This document shows positions 36,000-46,617 of a DNA stretch of 64,000 bases, piece after piece. A model generated the notes under the pieces. That model saw only the letters and a program-made list of their open reading frames with translations. It had not been told where the DNA came from and did not search any database. The DNA lies in the NCBI GenBank assembly GCA_015075425.1, contig JABTUL010000001.1, positions 1,550,001-1,614,000 on the forward strand, given 5' to 3'. Position numbers and translations under genes: made by a program. The stretch's first letter is position 1; each line of letters begins with the position of its first letter. Source of the DNA: Spirochaetales bacterium (GTDB lineage Bacteria; Spirochaetota; Leptospiria; Leptospirales; Leptonemataceae).

Positions 36000-36508
36000 C
36001 AACCGTTCCGGGTAACACGCTCCAGGCGATCCAGCTCCTGGTTTGTGGCCACCAGGCGGCTGCCCAGAAGACGCGCTACGTTCAGAAGAATGAGACTGGC
36101 CAGGCGCGGCCGGCGGGCCAGCACGCTCAGAAGATCGGGGCGATAAAAGCCCATCAGTCGGGAGTAGCTACGGGCCCGAGCCGAGGCTGAGCGGGGCATG
36201 TCGTCAAGCAGGGCAAGTTCTCCGAAAAAATCCCCTGTATTGAGCACGGCAAAGGTGTGACTGTGCTCTCTGTCCTGTCGATAGATCTCCACGCTCCCTT
36301 CGAGAATGATGTACATCCCGACACCCGGCTCACCTCGCCGGAAGACATGTTCATTTTCCTTGAAGTGCCTGATATGACTCAGGCTGCGAATCCAGGACAG
36401 GCCGCGTTCCGGGATGCCCTCGAAAACGGGCACACTCTTCATGAGTTCCAGATCGTTTTGCTGTCTTGGAAGCATAGGATAAATGCTACTCCAGAGCGGT
36501 TCGGCCAT
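35999..36508 (-). CDS. Cyclic nucleotide-binding domain protein
   Basis: A 169-residue cytosolic protein made almost wholly of one cNMP-binding (CRP/cAMP-receptor-like) domain: FKENEHVFRRGEPGVGMYIILEGSVEIY, then the phosphate-binding cassette GDFFGELALLDDMPRSASARA. The cassette has the Gly-Glu and Arg residues needed to bind cAMP or cGMP. No helix-turn-helix DNA-binding domain follows, only a short helix. It may sense cNMP and regulate the coupled AI-2E permease, an inference. The ATG at 36508 is chosen because the longer frame runs into the tRNA-Pro gene. Confidence 0.8.
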   Translation of the reverse strand: MAEPLWSSIYPMLPRQQNDLELMKSVPVFEGIPERGLSWIRSLSHIRHFKENEHVFRRGEPGVGMYIILEGSVEIYRQDREHSHTFAVLNTGDFFGELALLDDMPRSASARARSYSRLMGFYRPDLLSVLARRPRLASLILLNVARLLGSRLVATNQELDRLERVTRNG

Positions 36509-36595
36509 ACTCAAATATCGGTGTGGTTTGAGAGGGAGAACAGCCGCTTCATTTTTTAATAGACTGGTCGCTTGTTCTGACGGGACTGGCGGCTG

Positions 36596-36667
36596 CGGGA
36601 TGTAGCGCAGGGGTAGCGCATCTGCTTTGGGAGCAGAGGGTCGTTGGTTCAAATCCAATCATCCCGA
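36596..36667 (+). tRNA. tRNA-Pro (anticodon TGG)
   Basis: A 72-base cloverleaf. The acceptor stem pairs CGGGATG (36596-36602) with CATCCCG (36660-36666) and has discriminator A. The anticodon loop TTTGGGA carries TGG. The T arm GTTGGTTCAAATCCAAT is canonical. CCA is not encoded. First of five tRNA genes in a row. Confidence 0.95.
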
Positions 36668-36669
36668 AG

Positions 36670-36743
<74 letters not shown>

Positions 36744-36752
36744 GGATAATAC

Positions 36753-36825
36753 GGCGGGTGTAGCTCAGGGGTAGAGCATCAGATTGTGGCTCTGGTGGTC
36801 GCGGGTTCAAATCCCGTCACTCGCC
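36753..36825 (+). tRNA. tRNA-His (anticodon GTG)
   Basis: A 73-base cloverleaf including the extra G(-1) at 36753, which pairs with discriminator C at 36825, the identity element of bacterial tRNA-His. The acceptor stem is GCGGGTG with CACTCGC. The anticodon loop TTGTGGC carries GTG. CCA is not encoded. A 98-base spacer with nothing recognisable separates it from tRNA-Leu. Confidence 0.95.
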
Positions 36826-36923
36826 CATGCGGACCGCTGGTGCGTATTGTGTTTGACGCGGCGCACTTGCGGATTTTGCTGGATTTTTCACCTTTCGATC
36901 CTCTTTGGATTGAAAAATGGTAC

Positions 36924-37005
<82 letters not shown>

Positions 37006-37009
37006 AAGC

Positions 37010-37081
<72 letters not shown>

Positions 37082-37112
37082 TTTTTTTTGCCTTCAGGAA
37101 AACGTAAGCCGA

Positions 37113-38441
37113 ATGGACTATAAACTCAAGAAAAATGATGATGCAACGGTCGATATCACGGTTAAACACAATCGCCAGGAAGTAGAGGCTGCCTACCGTA
37201 AAGCTTATGAAAAGGCCCGCGCAAAAGTAAAGTTACCGGGGTTTCGTCCGGGCAAAGCGCCGGTGGATCTTATAGAAAAGCATCTGGGAGAATCCGTTGC
37301 CGAAGATGCAGCACGCATTCTCCTGGTAGACACTTTGCGAGATCTGGTCAATGACCTGGATCCCGCTCCCATCGATGTACCGGAGTTTGCAGTGGAGGAA
37401 TTTGACCGCAGCAAAGGTGCCACCTACAAAGGGAAGTATGATACGGCACCTGTGGTCAAGCTGGGTAAATACCGCAAAATAAAAATCCAGAAGAGGACGC
37501 TACAAATACCCGAGGAAATCATTGCAGAGGAACTGGGGAAATTGCAGCGCAAGCATGGCGCGCTCCGGCTCAAAGAAGAAGGGACGGTGGCAAGGGATGA
37601 TTTTGTCACGGTGAACCTGAAAATTTCCGATGAAGGTGAGATCCTGTTCGAGCGGCCGGAGTATCAGTTTCAGGCCGGCACGCTGGAAGTCAACATACCG
37701 GACCTGAGCCGGGAAACGATGGGCAAATCGGCTCAGGCTACCTTTGCTTACACGGCGGACTTCCCCAATACCTTCCCGGACGAAAGTCTGGCCGGCCGCA
37801 CCCTCCTGGTAGAAGGAACCATCGTGCGTGTTGAAGAGCTGGACCTGCCTGAACTCAATGATGATTTTGCCCGGGACGTTGGTGACTTTGAAAATCTGGC
37901 CGCCCTCCGCGAGAAAATTCAGGGGGAAATGCGAGAGCACGGAGAAAATCTGCTGCGCCAGGAGCTGGAAGAGGGTTTGATCACCTCCATAGTTGCGGAT
38001 TCTCGCATCGTTGTCCCGGGGACCATGATACGATCAGCAGTGGAACGTCGTCTGGAGAGTATCGCGCAGCGGACCGGAAGAAAATTGAGTTTAACAGAGC
38101 TCGCCGAACTGATCGACAGAGACGCAAAAGAACTGGAAGCAGAAATGCGCAAGGAAGCCGAGCGCACCGTGGCCCGTCAGATAGCCATTCTTGAAATCAT
38201 TAAGAAGGAAAAGATCGCTGTTTCTGAGGATGATATCGATGGAGAACTCAAGGAAGCTTTTGCCGGTTACCTGGCAGGTGATCAATTGGAGAAGCTTCTT
38301 ACTGATGAGAAACTCCGGGATGACGCCCGGGGCCGGCGGCTCTTCAAAAAATGTATGGACTGGTTGATTGAAAATGCCAATCTTATCCAGGAAAAGACCG
38401 TTACTTTTAAAGAACTCATCAAAGAACAGGAGCAAACTTGA
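37113..38441 (+). CDS. tig: Trigger factor
   Basis: A 442-residue ribosome-bound chaperone and prolyl isomerase that meets nascent chains. The ribosome-binding signature GFRPGKAP is near residue 45, the FKBP-type PPIase domain spans about 150-245, and the helical C-terminal arms form the rest. The length matches the family. It begins 31 bases after tRNA-Gly, and the stop codon overlaps the clpP ATG, so tig-clpP-clpX form the usual quality-control operon. Confidence 0.96.
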   Translation: MDYKLKKNDDATVDITVKHNRQEVEAAYRKAYEKARAKVKLPGFRPGKAPVDLIEKHLGESVAEDAARILLVDTLRDLVNDLDPAPIDVPEFAVEEFDRSKGATYKGKYDTAPVVKLGKYRKIKIQKRTLQIPEEIIAEELGKLQRKHGALRLKEEGTVARDDFVTVNLKISDEGEILFERPEYQFQAGTLEVNIPDLSRETMGKSAQATFAYTADFPNTFPDESLAGRTLLVEGTIVRVEELDLPELNDDFARDVGDFENLAALREKIQGEMREHGENLLRQELEEGLITSIVADSRIVVPGTMIRSAVERRLESIAQRTGRKLSLTELAELIDRDAKELEAEMRKEAERTVARQIAILEIIKKEKIAVSEDDIDGELKEAFAGYLAGDQLEKLLTDEKLRDDARGRRLFKKCMDWLIENANLIQEKTVTFKELIKEQEQT

Positions 38442-39058
38442 TGGCCGTCATTCCCGTAGTAATTGAACAAACTCCCCGCGGCGGAGAGCGTCATTATGAT
38501 ATTTATTCCCGTCTGTTAAAGGATAGAATCATTTTCCTCGGTAGCCCGATTGACGATGGCTACGCCAATGCCATCATAGCACAACTTCTCTTTCTTGCCG
38601 CTGAAGATCCCGAGAAGGATGTATATATCTACATCAATTCTCCAGGGGGCTACATCAGTTCCGGGCTGGCCATCTATGATACTATGTGCTACATCGAACC
38701 GGATATCCGCACCATTTGCATTGGACAGGCGTCGAGCATTGCCTCGCTGCTTCTGGCCGCCGGGACGCCGGGTAAGCGGTCGGCTCTGCCCAATTCCCGG
38801 GTTATGATGCATCAACCCCTGGGTGGGGCTCAGGGACAATCCCGGGACATCGAGATCCAGGCCCATCAAATCATCAAGATCCGGGAACGGCTGAATTTGA
38901 TCTATGCCCAGAAAACCGGCAAATCTCTGGAGCAAATTGAAAAGGATACGGATCGGGACTATTTCATGAGCGCTGAAGAAGCGCGGGCGTACGGCCTCAT
39001 TGACAATGTAATTGACTCCTCTGGCCGTAAGAAGGAAAAAGCCAGTAGCGAGGCGTAA
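38441..39058 (+). CDS. clpP: ATP-dependent Clp protease proteolytic subunit
   Basis: A 205-residue serine protease subunit. The catalytic Ser is in [14 protein letters not shown], His in [10 protein letters not shown] and Asp in [12 protein letters not shown]. The N terminus [26 protein letters not shown] is standard. It forms the tetradecameric chamber that ClpX feeds. The ATG at 38441 overlaps the tig stop (TGATG). Confidence 0.97.
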   Translation: MAVIPVVIEQTPRGGERHYDIYSRLLKDRIIFLGSPIDDGYANAIIAQLLFLAAEDPEKDVYIYINSPGGYISSGLAIYDTMCYIEPDIRTICIGQASSIASLLLAAGTPGKRSALPNSRVMMHQPLGGAQGQSRDIEIQAHQIIKIRERLNLIYAQKTGKSLEQIEKDTDRDYFMSAEEARAYGLIDNVIDSSGRKKEKASSEA

Positions 39059-40345
39059 ATGGCTGTACGCAAGAAAAGCGACCGGGAAAAACTGCATTGT
39101 TCCTTCTGTGGAAAAGAACAGGAGTCGGTAAAACGGCTGGTGGCCGGGCCGGGCGTATACATCTGTGATGAATGCATAGAGCTTTGCAATGAAATCATTG
39201 CGGAAGAGGGGGAACAGGAAGTCGATTCCGTTCTGATCTCTGATCTTCCCAAGCCCATGGAGATCAAGACCATTCTTGATCAATATGTGATCGGGCAGGA
39301 TGAAGCCAAGAAAGCACTTTCTGTGGCTGTCTACAATCACTACAAGCGCATCAATCAAAATGCTCGCAAAAGCGATGTAGAGCTAGATAAGTCCAACATT
39401 TTACTCATCGGGCCCACCGGGACCGGTAAAACCCTTCTCGCGCAGACGCTGGCCCGGATTCTCAAGGTTCCCTTTGCTATCGTCGATGCAACGGCCCTCA
39501 CCGAGGCCGGATACGTGGGGGAAGATGTAGAAAACATTTTACTCAAGCTGATTCAAAATGCCGATGGCGATATCAAGAAAGCAGAAGTTGGTATTATATA
39601 TATTGATGAAATTGATAAAATTTCAAGAAAAGTAGATAATCCATCCATTACCCGCGATGTATCTGGAGAGGGAGTCCAGCAGGCTCTGCTGAAGATCATC
39701 GAGGGGACAGTAGCCAATGTTCCACCCCAGGGGGGGCGCAAGCATCCTCACCAGGATTTCCTGACCATCGATACCCGGAATATTCTTTTTATCTGCGGCG
39801 GTGCCTTTGTGGGCCTCGAAAAAATTGTAGAGCATCGCATTTCGCGGAAGTCTATCGGCTTTGATGCAGAGAAAGCGGGCAAGCGTGCCAAAGACGAACT
39901 GATGAGTCAGGTTCTGCCTGACGATTTGCTCAAGTTTGGTTTGATTCCCGAATTTATCGGTCGCCTGCCCATCGTGGCATCTCTTGCCGGACTTACGGTT
40001 GAGGTTCTCAAGCGTATTTTCATTGAGCCACGCAATTCCATTTACAAACAATACCAGCGTATCTTTGAGCTGGAGAATGTGAAACTCAAATTCACTGATG
40101 ATGCCATCGATCGCATTGCCGAACTGGCCATCAAAAGGGAAGCCGGTGCGCGCGGCCTGCGCAGCATCGTTGAGCATATTATGATGGAACTCATGTATGA
40201 GATTCCTTCCCGCACAGACATTGAGCAAATCGTTATTACTCCGGGTGTGATCGAAAAAAACGATCAGGCCGTGTACATCTTCAAGAAAGACAACAAGAAG
40301 GCCAAGCTTCCCCCGGGCACCATGCAACAGGAGAAGGGCGCCTGA
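39059..40345 (+). CDS. clpX: ATP-dependent Clp protease ATPase subunit ClpX
   Basis: A 428-residue AAA+ unfoldase. The N-terminal zinc finger has Cys pairs in CSFCGKEQ and CDECIELC. Walker A is [15 protein letters not shown], Walker [12 protein letters not shown], and the pore loop lies in [13 protein letters not shown]. It delivers substrates to ClpP. The ATG directly follows the clpP stop. A 43-base gap with only a weak inverted repeat separates it from the convergent epimerase gene. Confidence 0.97.
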   Translation: MAVRKKSDREKLHCSFCGKEQESVKRLVAGPGVYICDECIELCNEIIAEEGEQEVDSVLISDLPKPMEIKTILDQYVIGQDEAKKALSVAVYNHYKRINQNARKSDVELDKSNILLIGPTGTGKTLLAQTLARILKVPFAIVDATALTEAGYVGEDVENILLKLIQNADGDIKKAEVGIIYIDEIDKISRKVDNPSITRDVSGEGVQQALLKIIEGTVANVPPQGGRKHPHQDFLTIDTRNILFICGGAFVGLEKIVEHRISRKSIGFDAEKAGKRAKDELMSQVLPDDLLKFGLIPEFIGRLPIVASLAGLTVEVLKRIFIEPRNSIYKQYQRIFELENVKLKFTDDAIDRIAELAIKREAGARGLRSIVEHIMMELMYEIPSRTDIEQIVITPGVIEKNDQAVYIFKKDNKKAKLPPGTMQQEKGA

Positions 40346-40388
40346 GTTTCTGAGTGCTTAAGCTGCGGGCCCGGTGGAGGGCTACCGC

Positions 40389-41426
40389 TTAGAAAAATAC
40401 TTTAAAGAATTTAAGTATGCCCTGTTTCCAGGGAACGCGGTGGCTTACTCCACTTGTGTTTTCAAAGTTTTGTAAATTAGCCAGGTACCATTCGTAATTG
40501 CGCACCAGTGCGTCTTTATTGGAAAAGCGCGGTCTGTAGCCCAGCTGTCGCTCCGCTTTCTCAATGGAAACAAAGGAATCCTTGTGGGCCGTTTCATAAA
40601 CCCATTTGTAAAGCGGGGACAGGCGGAACAATTCCAGGATGCGCAGAGTCCAGATCAAAGGCCAGGCCGGAAAACCAATGATCCGCCTGCCAAATCCAGC
40701 CCTATCGAGAACTGCCTGATAGTCCTCTTTCATTGTAGTAAACTCCCGGGCACCGATGTTGTACGTATCATTGGCAACGGGCTCATCGAGAGTCGCACAG
40801 AGGTAGATGGCTTCACAGAGGTCCTCAACATCCAGTAACTGATAACGGTTCTTTCCGCTACCGATCATGGGGAAATTTTTGCCATCTTTGGCCCAATCGT
40901 AAAAAAGGGCGAAAACCCCGAGCCGTTCCGGTCCTATAAAGGACTTGGGCCGGATGATGGCAACGCACATACCTTTCTTCCGGTATTCGAGACAGATTTC
41001 TTCAGCTGCAATTTTGGCCTGACCGTACGGACCCACGCCATCAAGCTTATCTTCTTCGAGCAGGGGGTGGTGATCGGGGATTCCGTAGACGGCTGTGCTG
41101 GAAATATGGATGAAGCGTTTGCAACCGGCCTTGTGGGCGGCCTCTATTACGTTGCGCGTCCCATCAATATCAGTCGTAAAAATTTCTTCTTTTGTGTAAA
41201 GGGGCAGTGCTGCGGCCGTATGCACGACAAGCTGGACACCTTCCATGGCCTTCCAGAGGAGTTCCCGGTCGCGAATGTCCCCCTGAACCACAGTCACCTG
41301 GTTTTTTTCCGGATAATCAAACGTTGCCAGGTCCAGGGAAATGATATCCTTCTCTCCTTTTTGAAAGAAATGCCGGATGAGGTTGATGCCCAGAAATCCG
41401 GCACCGCCGGTGATAAGAATCTTCAC
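40389..41426 (-). CDS. NAD-dependent epimerase/dehydratase (extended SDR)
   Basis: A 345-residue extended short-chain dehydrogenase. The NAD motif GGAGFLG is at residues 7-13, the catalytic Ser is in HISSTAVYG and the Tyr-Lys pair in YGQAKIA. Substrates of such enzymes are NDP-sugars, sterols or isoprenoid-like alcohols; the region after residue 270 (WPLIWTLRILELFRLSPLYKWV) is hydrophobic and could sit against the membrane. It is transcribed with the amidase gene upstream, 76 bases away. Substrate unknown. Confidence 0.85.
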   Translation of the reverse strand: MKILITGGAGFLGINLIRHFFQKGEKDIISLDLATFDYPEKNQVTVVQGDIRDRELLWKAMEGVQLVVHTAAALPLYTKEEIFTTDIDGTRNVIEAAHKAGCKRFIHISSTAVYGIPDHHPLLEEDKLDGVGPYGQAKIAAEEICLEYRKKGMCVAIIRPKSFIGPERLGVFALFYDWAKDGKNFPMIGSGKNRYQLLDVEDLCEAIYLCATLDEPVANDTYNIGAREFTTMKEDYQAVLDRAGFGRRIIGFPAWPLIWTLRILELFRLSPLYKWVYETAHKDSFVSIEKAERQLGYRPRFSNKDALVRNYEWYLANLQNFENTSGVSHRVPWKQGILKFFKVFF

Positions 41427-41502
41427 GCCTGAATCCTCCGCATTGGACTGAAAGTCAAAATCCAGGCCAGGGGTTGGCCATCAAGGAAAAGAATCACCGG
41501 CT

Positions 41503-43179
41503 TCAAGCCAGAAGATCAAAAAACACTTCCGGACGCCTGCGTTCGACCGTAGCCTCCATGAGGCGAGCGATGCGCAAAAGATGATGCTCCTCCCAATGCC
41601 GGCCCATTACCTGGCCGGCGATGGGCAGCCCCTTCTCATTGTAGGCCAGAGGAAAGGAAAGAGCCGGCAGACCCACAAAATTTCCCGCATAAATGAAGCG
41701 CATGATTTCCGTAAGCGTACTCAGGTCCGATTCGCCACGTGGCAGGGCCGCCGGCCGTATGGGCGGTGCTACGATGCCGGTCGCCGGAGTGAAGATGATG
41801 TCAACTTTTTTAAAGAGTTCATCAAAGATAGAGATCATCCGGGTACGTTGCCGCTGGGCCATGATATAATCCAGGCTGCCAAAAGTTCTGGCCAGTGCCA
41901 GATTGACCCGGACGTCCAGGCCAAAATCCGCGCGATGGCTGTCATAGAATTCATCCATGGATTGAGCCATTTCTGATGCGATGGTTATGGCGTGGGCCAC
42001 CCTCATTTCTTCCAGCCCGGCAATTTCAATGTCCACAATTCTGGCACCCAGTGCCGTGAAGGTTTCTATGGCTTTTTTACTTTCCCTGACGATCTCAGGC
42101 GTCGCATGCTCCAAAAATTCCGGATAGATTCCGACGGTCAAATCAGCAAGATCGGATCGATCCCATTGCTCCAGATGAACGGCCGGCTGCAGGAGCGACG
42201 GACGATAAGCCTCATCCTTACCGGCCATGAGTGCATAAAGAATGGCCGTGTCCGTGGCCGTTGCCCCCAGGGGGCCCACATGAGCCACGCTCCAGCACAG
42301 AGGGTAAGCCCCCGTTTCACTGATTCGTCCAAGAGTCGCCTTCAGGCCAAAAACACCGCAGAAAGCAGCGGGGATGCGGATGGATCCACCCCCGTCCGCG
42401 CCCACAGCCACCGGCGCGAGTCCGGCGGCAACTGCGGCCCCGGAGCCGCTTGACGAGCCCCCGGTGTGATGATCCAGGTGGTAGGGATTGCGAGTGCAGC
42501 CCCAGTGCGGATTGAGGCCGGTAACACCAATCCCAATTTCATGCATGTTGAGCTTTCCGCCCAGCAGGGCACCTGCCGAACGCAGACGGCTGACGACTTC
42601 GGCATCCTGGAGGGCTACAGTCTTACCCAGAAACCTGGTGCCCACGGATGTGGGATACCCTGCTTGATCCAGCTCGTCTTTTACGAGAACGGGAACTCCA
42701 TCCAGCACACTGAGAGGCTTTCCAGCCTTCCAGCGTTCTGTTGCGGCGCGAGCCTGCTGCAGGACGTCCTCTGGATGGCAAACAGTTACTGCCCGGAGAG
42801 GACGCCCTCCCTGATTGGATGATTCGATCGCTTTGAGCAAGCGCTCGGCAACAATCAGGGGGGATAATCCCTCCGCATAGGCCCGGGCATAATCCAGCAC
42901 AGAAGGAAAGTGAAAACCACGGGCAGTGGCCGGCTTAAGATTCGAAAGATCGCTTATGCGAATCACGTCCGGTTGTGCCGCTGCTGGATCTGCGGCGCGG
43001 ACCGGTAAGCAGGTAGGATCGTCGGTCATGATCCGGGAACGAAAGGCGGTGATACCGGCGTCGCGAAACAGGGGTGGCAAAATCAGACTGCGCAGGAAAG
43101 ATTCCAGCAGTCGGGTAAATATTCGCAGCGGCAGTCCGGAAAGTCGGACTACCCGGACACTTTTTAGATCATAAGCCAT
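41503..43179 (-). CDS. Amidase (amidase-signature family, FAAH-like)
   Basis: A 558-residue amidase-signature hydrolase. The Ser-cisSer-Lys triad is visible as Lys in [11 protein letters not shown], the cis-Ser in the [10 protein letters not shown] loop, and the nucleophile in [16 protein letters not shown]. An N-terminal hydrophobic helix (residues 10-35) may tether it to the membrane, as in fatty-acid amide hydrolases. The ATG at 43179 has GGGGAG 10 bases upstream. Neighbours give no clue to the amide cleaved. GatA is excluded as likely because gatB and gatC are absent and the protein is longer than GatA. Confidence 0.88.
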   Translation of the reverse strand: MAYDLKSVRVVRLSGLPLRIFTRLLESFLRSLILPPLFRDAGITAFRSRIMTDDPTCLPVRAADPAAAQPDVIRISDLSNLKPATARGFHFPSVLDYARAYAEGLSPLIVAERLLKAIESSNQGGRPLRAVTVCHPEDVLQQARAATERWKAGKPLSVLDGVPVLVKDELDQAGYPTSVGTRFLGKTVALQDAEVVSRLRSAGALLGGKLNMHEIGIGVTGLNPHWGCTRNPYHLDHHTGGSSSGSGAAVAAGLAPVAVGADGGGSIRIPAAFCGVFGLKATLGRISETGAYPLCWSVAHVGPLGATATDTAILYALMAGKDEAYRPSLLQPAVHLEQWDRSDLADLTVGIYPEFLEHATPEIVRESKKAIETFTALGARIVDIEIAGLEEMRVAHAITIASEMAQSMDEFYDSHRADFGLDVRVNLALARTFGSLDYIMAQRQRTRMISIFDELFKKVDIIFTPATGIVAPPIRPAALPRGESDLSTLTEIMRFIYAGNFVGLPALSFPLAYNEKGLPIAGQVMGRHWEEHHLLRIARLMEATVERRRPEVFFDLLA

Positions 43180-43213
43180 AGATAAGCTCTCCCCGGCCGG
43201 CCATGCTGACAAC

Positions 43214-44353
43214 TCAAAAAGAAAAGCGGTAGGAAAACTCTGCCCGGTCGCCCCCTGCCGGGACAAGAAGGGATACGCCGGCGGACTTATGGGCCAGCAC
43301 GTCGTAAGTGTTGAAGGCATACAGACCGCCCAGTACTGCCAGGCCCAGGTTGAGCCGATTGGCCTGAGCCGCTAATGTCGCCCGCTGTCTGCCAAAATAC
43401 AGGTAGTTGAGCGCAAAACCCTGGTCGCTGCGGAGCAATAGGAGCGGCAGAACCGGGCGTTCATAGGCTGCTTGATAGGTCTGGTAGGTCCTGTAGTTCC
43501 AGAGAGTGTAGGTGAGGAGCAGGGCGGTGCTACCGGAAAGGGCTAAAGAGCGGCCTTTCTGACCGCGCTCCCATTGTGCGAGGCCCGGTGCCAGAAAGGG
43601 AAGAGGTGAAAAATTCCGCCAGCGGCCAGGCGATGAACTCCCTGATTTCTCTTCCCGGGTGATTTCCCTGACCTCTGGTTTTACTTCCGGTTTGATTTGC
43701 TGTTCCTTTTGCGGTTTTACTTCCTCATCAGGCTTTAAGATTTCTTCGGTTTGCTTTTTGAGCTCTGCTTCCTGTTTGCTCACTTCCGCGATCTCTTCTA
43801 CCGGGGGTGCAGTTTCGCGAACTTCCTGGACTTTTTCCTGGACCAGGCGGGCTTCTTCTTCCTGCTTTTTTCGGGCCCGGGCCAATTCTTCTTCCTGGCG
43901 GGCTATGCTCTCTTTTTCCAGCAAAGCCCTCCGTTTTACTTCGGCCTGCTGATCGGCCCTTTCTCTGGCAAGTCTCTCTCTCTCCCGACGGGCCCGCGAG
44001 AGCTCCTCTTCATATGCTTTGCGCTGGCGTTCTCTTTCTTCCCGTGCTTTTTTTTGCTTCTCTGCTTCCTCTTTCTTCCGGCGTTCTTCTTCGCGCTTCT
44101 CTTTTTCTTCCTGTTCCGCAGACCAGGGACCATAGCTGATCCGTGTTACACCGGATCGTGGCACAAGACGAGAGCCGCTTGCGGTCTGGATGGTCACAGA
44201 GCTGCCCGATATCCCGGATATGTTTCCATGGATTTTTTGGCCGTTACGCAGGTGAATTGTATCGGCGAGGATTACGTGTGGCACAATACAGCACAGAAGA
44301 AAAAGAAGTCTGCCCACCCTGACCAGCCGGCCATGACTCGGGGGAGGTGTCAA
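43214..44353 (-). CDS. Exported coiled-coil protein with N-terminal DTxxLRxG domain
   Basis: A 379-residue protein. A hydrophobic leader ends at PHVILA, followed by a small beta domain (DTIHLRNGQKIHGNISGISG, to about residue 75). Residues 78-235 are an extremely Glu/Arg/Lys-rich single coiled coil. The C-terminal 140 residues contain a hydrophobic segment with PLPFLAPGLAQW and TALLLTYTLWNYRTYQ, recalling DUF5683-type envelope proteins. The same DTxxLRxG domain starts the protein at 51193. It may span the periplasm. The start overlaps yqgE's end closely (adjacent bases). Function unknown. Confidence 0.65.
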   Translation of the reverse strand: MTPPPSHGRLVRVGRLLFLLCCIVPHVILADTIHLRNGQKIHGNISGISGSSVTIQTASGSRLVPRSGVTRISYGPWSAEQEEKEKREEERRKKEEAEKQKKAREERERQRKAYEEELSRARRERERLARERADQQAEVKRRALLEKESIARQEEELARARKKQEEEARLVQEKVQEVRETAPPVEEIAEVSKQEAELKKQTEEILKPDEEVKPQKEQQIKPEVKPEVREITREEKSGSSSPGRWRNFSPLPFLAPGLAQWERGQKGRSLALSGSTALLLTYTLWNYRTYQTYQAAYERPVLPLLLLRSDQGFALNYLYFGRQRATLAAQANRLNLGLAVLGGLYAFNTYDVLAHKSAGVSLLVPAGGDRAEFSYRFSF

Positions 44354-44959
44354 TCAATTGAGCGCGGGATTCTGGTTGGATTCTGCAAAATATTTATAAA
44401 TTCCGCCCTTGGCACGCAAAGCATCCCGCCAGCCCAGGTCGGGTTCTGGATGAAATACAATACTATCTCTGGCCGGATGGATAATCCAGGAGCCCTGCTG
44501 CATTTCTTTCTCCAGCTGTCCGGCACCCCAGCCTGCATATCCCAGAAAAAGATGGATGCTTGGCCGGTCATCAGCCGGGATGGTCTGCCACTCTTCATCT
44601 TTGAAGAAATGTTCAATTCGATTGAAAAAGGGTTCAAAATAGACGTTGGCAACTGCCTGGATCTTACCCGGTTCTTCCCTCTGATCAGGAAGATCAGAAT
44701 GGAGAACAAACAGGTATTCCTGCTGTACGGGCCCCCCCACATAAATGGGAGTTGACCGGGCCCGCTCTGAGCTATGGCGATCCAGCACATCTGAGAGCGA
44801 AAGATGGGAGCGCCGGTTAACGATCAGCCCAAAAGCGCCCTCGCTGTTATGCTCGAGCATAAGAACAACGGTCTGAAAAAAATTGGGATCAGGCATATTG
44901 CTCTCAGAGATGAGGAAGTAACCCTTGAGGCTTCCCGGCGAGCTGCTCTCTGTGGCCAT
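44354..44959 (-). CDS. YqgE/AlgH family protein
   Basis: A 201-residue cytosolic protein of the YqgE family (UPF0301), with the segments LKGYFLISESNMPDPNFFQTVVLM, GAFGLIVNRRS, VYVGGPVQ-like IYVGGPVQQEYLF and LGYAGWGAGQLEKE. The family is widespread but its biochemical role is not settled. It lies 31 bases downstream of prfC on the same strand and directly before the coiled-coil envelope gene. Confidence 0.92.
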   Translation of the reverse strand: MATESSSPGSLKGYFLISESNMPDPNFFQTVVLMLEHNSEGAFGLIVNRRSHLSLSDVLDRHSSERARSTPIYVGGPVQQEYLFVLHSDLPDQREEPGKIQAVANVYFEPFFNRIEHFFKDEEWQTIPADDRPSIHLFLGYAGWGAGQLEKEMQQGSWIIHPARDSIVFHPEPDLGWRDALRAKGGIYKYFAESNQNPALN

Positions 44960-44990
44960 TGCCGTAGGATTTCTGCGCCGGCTCCTGCAA

Positions 44991-46583
44991 TCAAGTAGAT
45001 TTCATAGAAATGGGTGGATGCTCAAAAAGAGCAAGGTTTGGTTTTTCTTTTATCAGATTGTTTAAACGGTACTGGCTTTTAAAAAAGACGATGGGCCGGC
45101 CCTCGGCATCGCGCGCAAGTAAATCATAGCTGGAAAAGTGTTGCAGATCTTCTTCACGGGTCCAGCGAGAACACTCATACGCCAGAGTTTCAATTCGATT
45201 GGGCGCCCCGTACTCTTCTTCCAGCCTGCGACTGAACACTTCAAATTGCAGCTGTCCGACCGCTCCAATCACCGATGATCCATCGGCCATGGAGAAAACT
45301 TGAACCACTCCTTCCTCCGCAAGCTCCGTTAATCCTTTGCGAAACGCTTTGAGTTTACCCGTATCTAAGGGAATGATCCGGGCAAACATTTCCGGTGCAA
45401 AAATGGGAAAGGGGGGGAGGCCCACATCCGGCCCCGAGCTCAGAATATCACCGAGCTTGTAAGTGCCTGGATTGATCAGTCCGATGATGTCCCCGGCAAA
45501 AGCCTCATCGATCGTGGTGCGTTCCTGACCAAAGAAAGCGACAGGACTGTTGAGGCGGACCGATTTTTGCAGCCGGGCAAGGTTTGCATTCATTCCCCGT
45601 TCAAAGGCTCCGGAGAGTATGCGGACAAAGGCTACACGATCCCGGTGTTTCTGATTCATGTTTGCTTGCAGCTTGAAAACGAAGGCGGCAAATCCTGCCT
45701 CAGCGGGCGATAGACTTTTACCATCGGCGAGACGAACGGGTCCCGGCCGCGGAGCCATAGCCATGAAATGATTCAGAAATAGTTCAATGCCAAAATTCGT
45801 GACCGCACTGCCAAAAAAAACGGGAGTGATCTGACAGGACAGAAAGGCACTCTCTTCAAACGGCGGCAGGGCTTCGCGAACCAGATCCAGGCCCTCCATG
45901 AAGCGATCGTAATCTTCTGTGTACATCATGCTTTTGAGTTCTGGATCATCGAGTCCTTTGACATGAAAGGGGGCCTTGAATGCCCCACCCTGGACGCGTT
46001 CGAAGCTGTACACCTGCTTTGCTAAAATATCGTAAACCCCTTTGAAGTCCTGCCCGGAACCCATGGGCCAGAGGATGGGAACGGCCGTGATGGCAAGCAC
46101 CTTCTCCACCTCATCGAGCAGTTCAAAGGGATCGCGGGCGGGCCGGTCCATCTTATTGATAAAAGTTACCACGGGAATATTGCGCTCCCGGCATACATGG
46201 AAGAGCTTGATGGTTTGTGGTTCCACGCCCCGTGCCCCGTCGAGGAGCATGACGGCGCAGTCCGCGGCGAGCAGCGTACGGTAAGTATCCTCAGAAAAAT
46301 CCTGATGGCCCGGAGTATCGAGCAGATTGAACACGCAATTATTGTATTCGAATTGCAGCGCTGCCGTTGAGATGGAGATTCCACGTTCTTTTTCGATGGT
46401 CATCCAGTCGGAGCGGGTGGTTTTTCCATCGCGCCTTGCACGCACATGCCCGGCAAGCTGAATGGCACCGCCGTAAAGCAGCAGCTTTTCCGTGAGAGTC
46501 GTTTTCCCGGCATCGGGATGGGCAATGATGGCAAAGGAACGCCGCCGCTCAATTTCTGCTTTGATTTTTTCACTGGACAGCAT
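44991..46583 (-). CDS. prfC: Peptide chain release factor 3
   Basis: A 530-residue translational GTPase that recycles RF1 and RF2 after termination. Motifs are AHPDAGKTTLTEKLLL (G1), KERGISIS (G2), DTPGHQDF (G3) and NKMD (G4), with the RF3-specific DWMTIEKERG and IAHPDAG. The ATG at 46583 gives the family length; the longer open frame adds 39 unrelated residues overlapping the divergent gene. Its start lies 34 bases from the divergent gene at 46618. Confidence 0.95.
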   Translation of the reverse strand: MLSSEKIKAEIERRRSFAIIAHPDAGKTTLTEKLLLYGGAIQLAGHVRARRDGKTTRSDWMTIEKERGISISTAALQFEYNNCVFNLLDTPGHQDFSEDTYRTLLAADCAVMLLDGARGVEPQTIKLFHVCRERNIPVVTFINKMDRPARDPFELLDEVEKVLAITAVPILWPMGSGQDFKGVYDILAKQVYSFERVQGGAFKAPFHVKGLDDPELKSMMYTEDYDRFMEGLDLVREALPPFEESAFLSCQITPVFFGSAVTNFGIELFLNHFMAMAPRPGPVRLADGKSLSPAEAGFAAFVFKLQANMNQKHRDRVAFVRILSGAFERGMNANLARLQKSVRLNSPVAFFGQERTTIDEAFAGDIIGLINPGTYKLGDILSSGPDVGLPPFPIFAPEMFARIIPLDTGKLKAFRKGLTELAEEGVVQVFSMADGSSVIGAVGQLQFEVFSRRLEEEYGAPNRIETLAYECSRWTREEDLQHFSSYDLLARDAEGRPIVFFKSQYRLNNLIKEKPNLALFEHPPISMKST

Positions 46584-46617
46584 CCAGGTCAGGTTTTCAA
46601 AGGAAGGCAGTCGAGCA

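Noticed and set aside
40346-40388. Terminator between clpX and the epimerase gene
   Set aside because: The inverted repeat TAAG/CTTA with a short GC core has bulges and no T tract; too weak to call.
43751-44755. 334-residue plus-strand frame opposite the coiled-coil gene and yqgE
   Set aside because: Antisense shadow of a Glu/Arg/Lys-rich coiled coil, giving Phe/Leu/Ser runs; no start signal or family.
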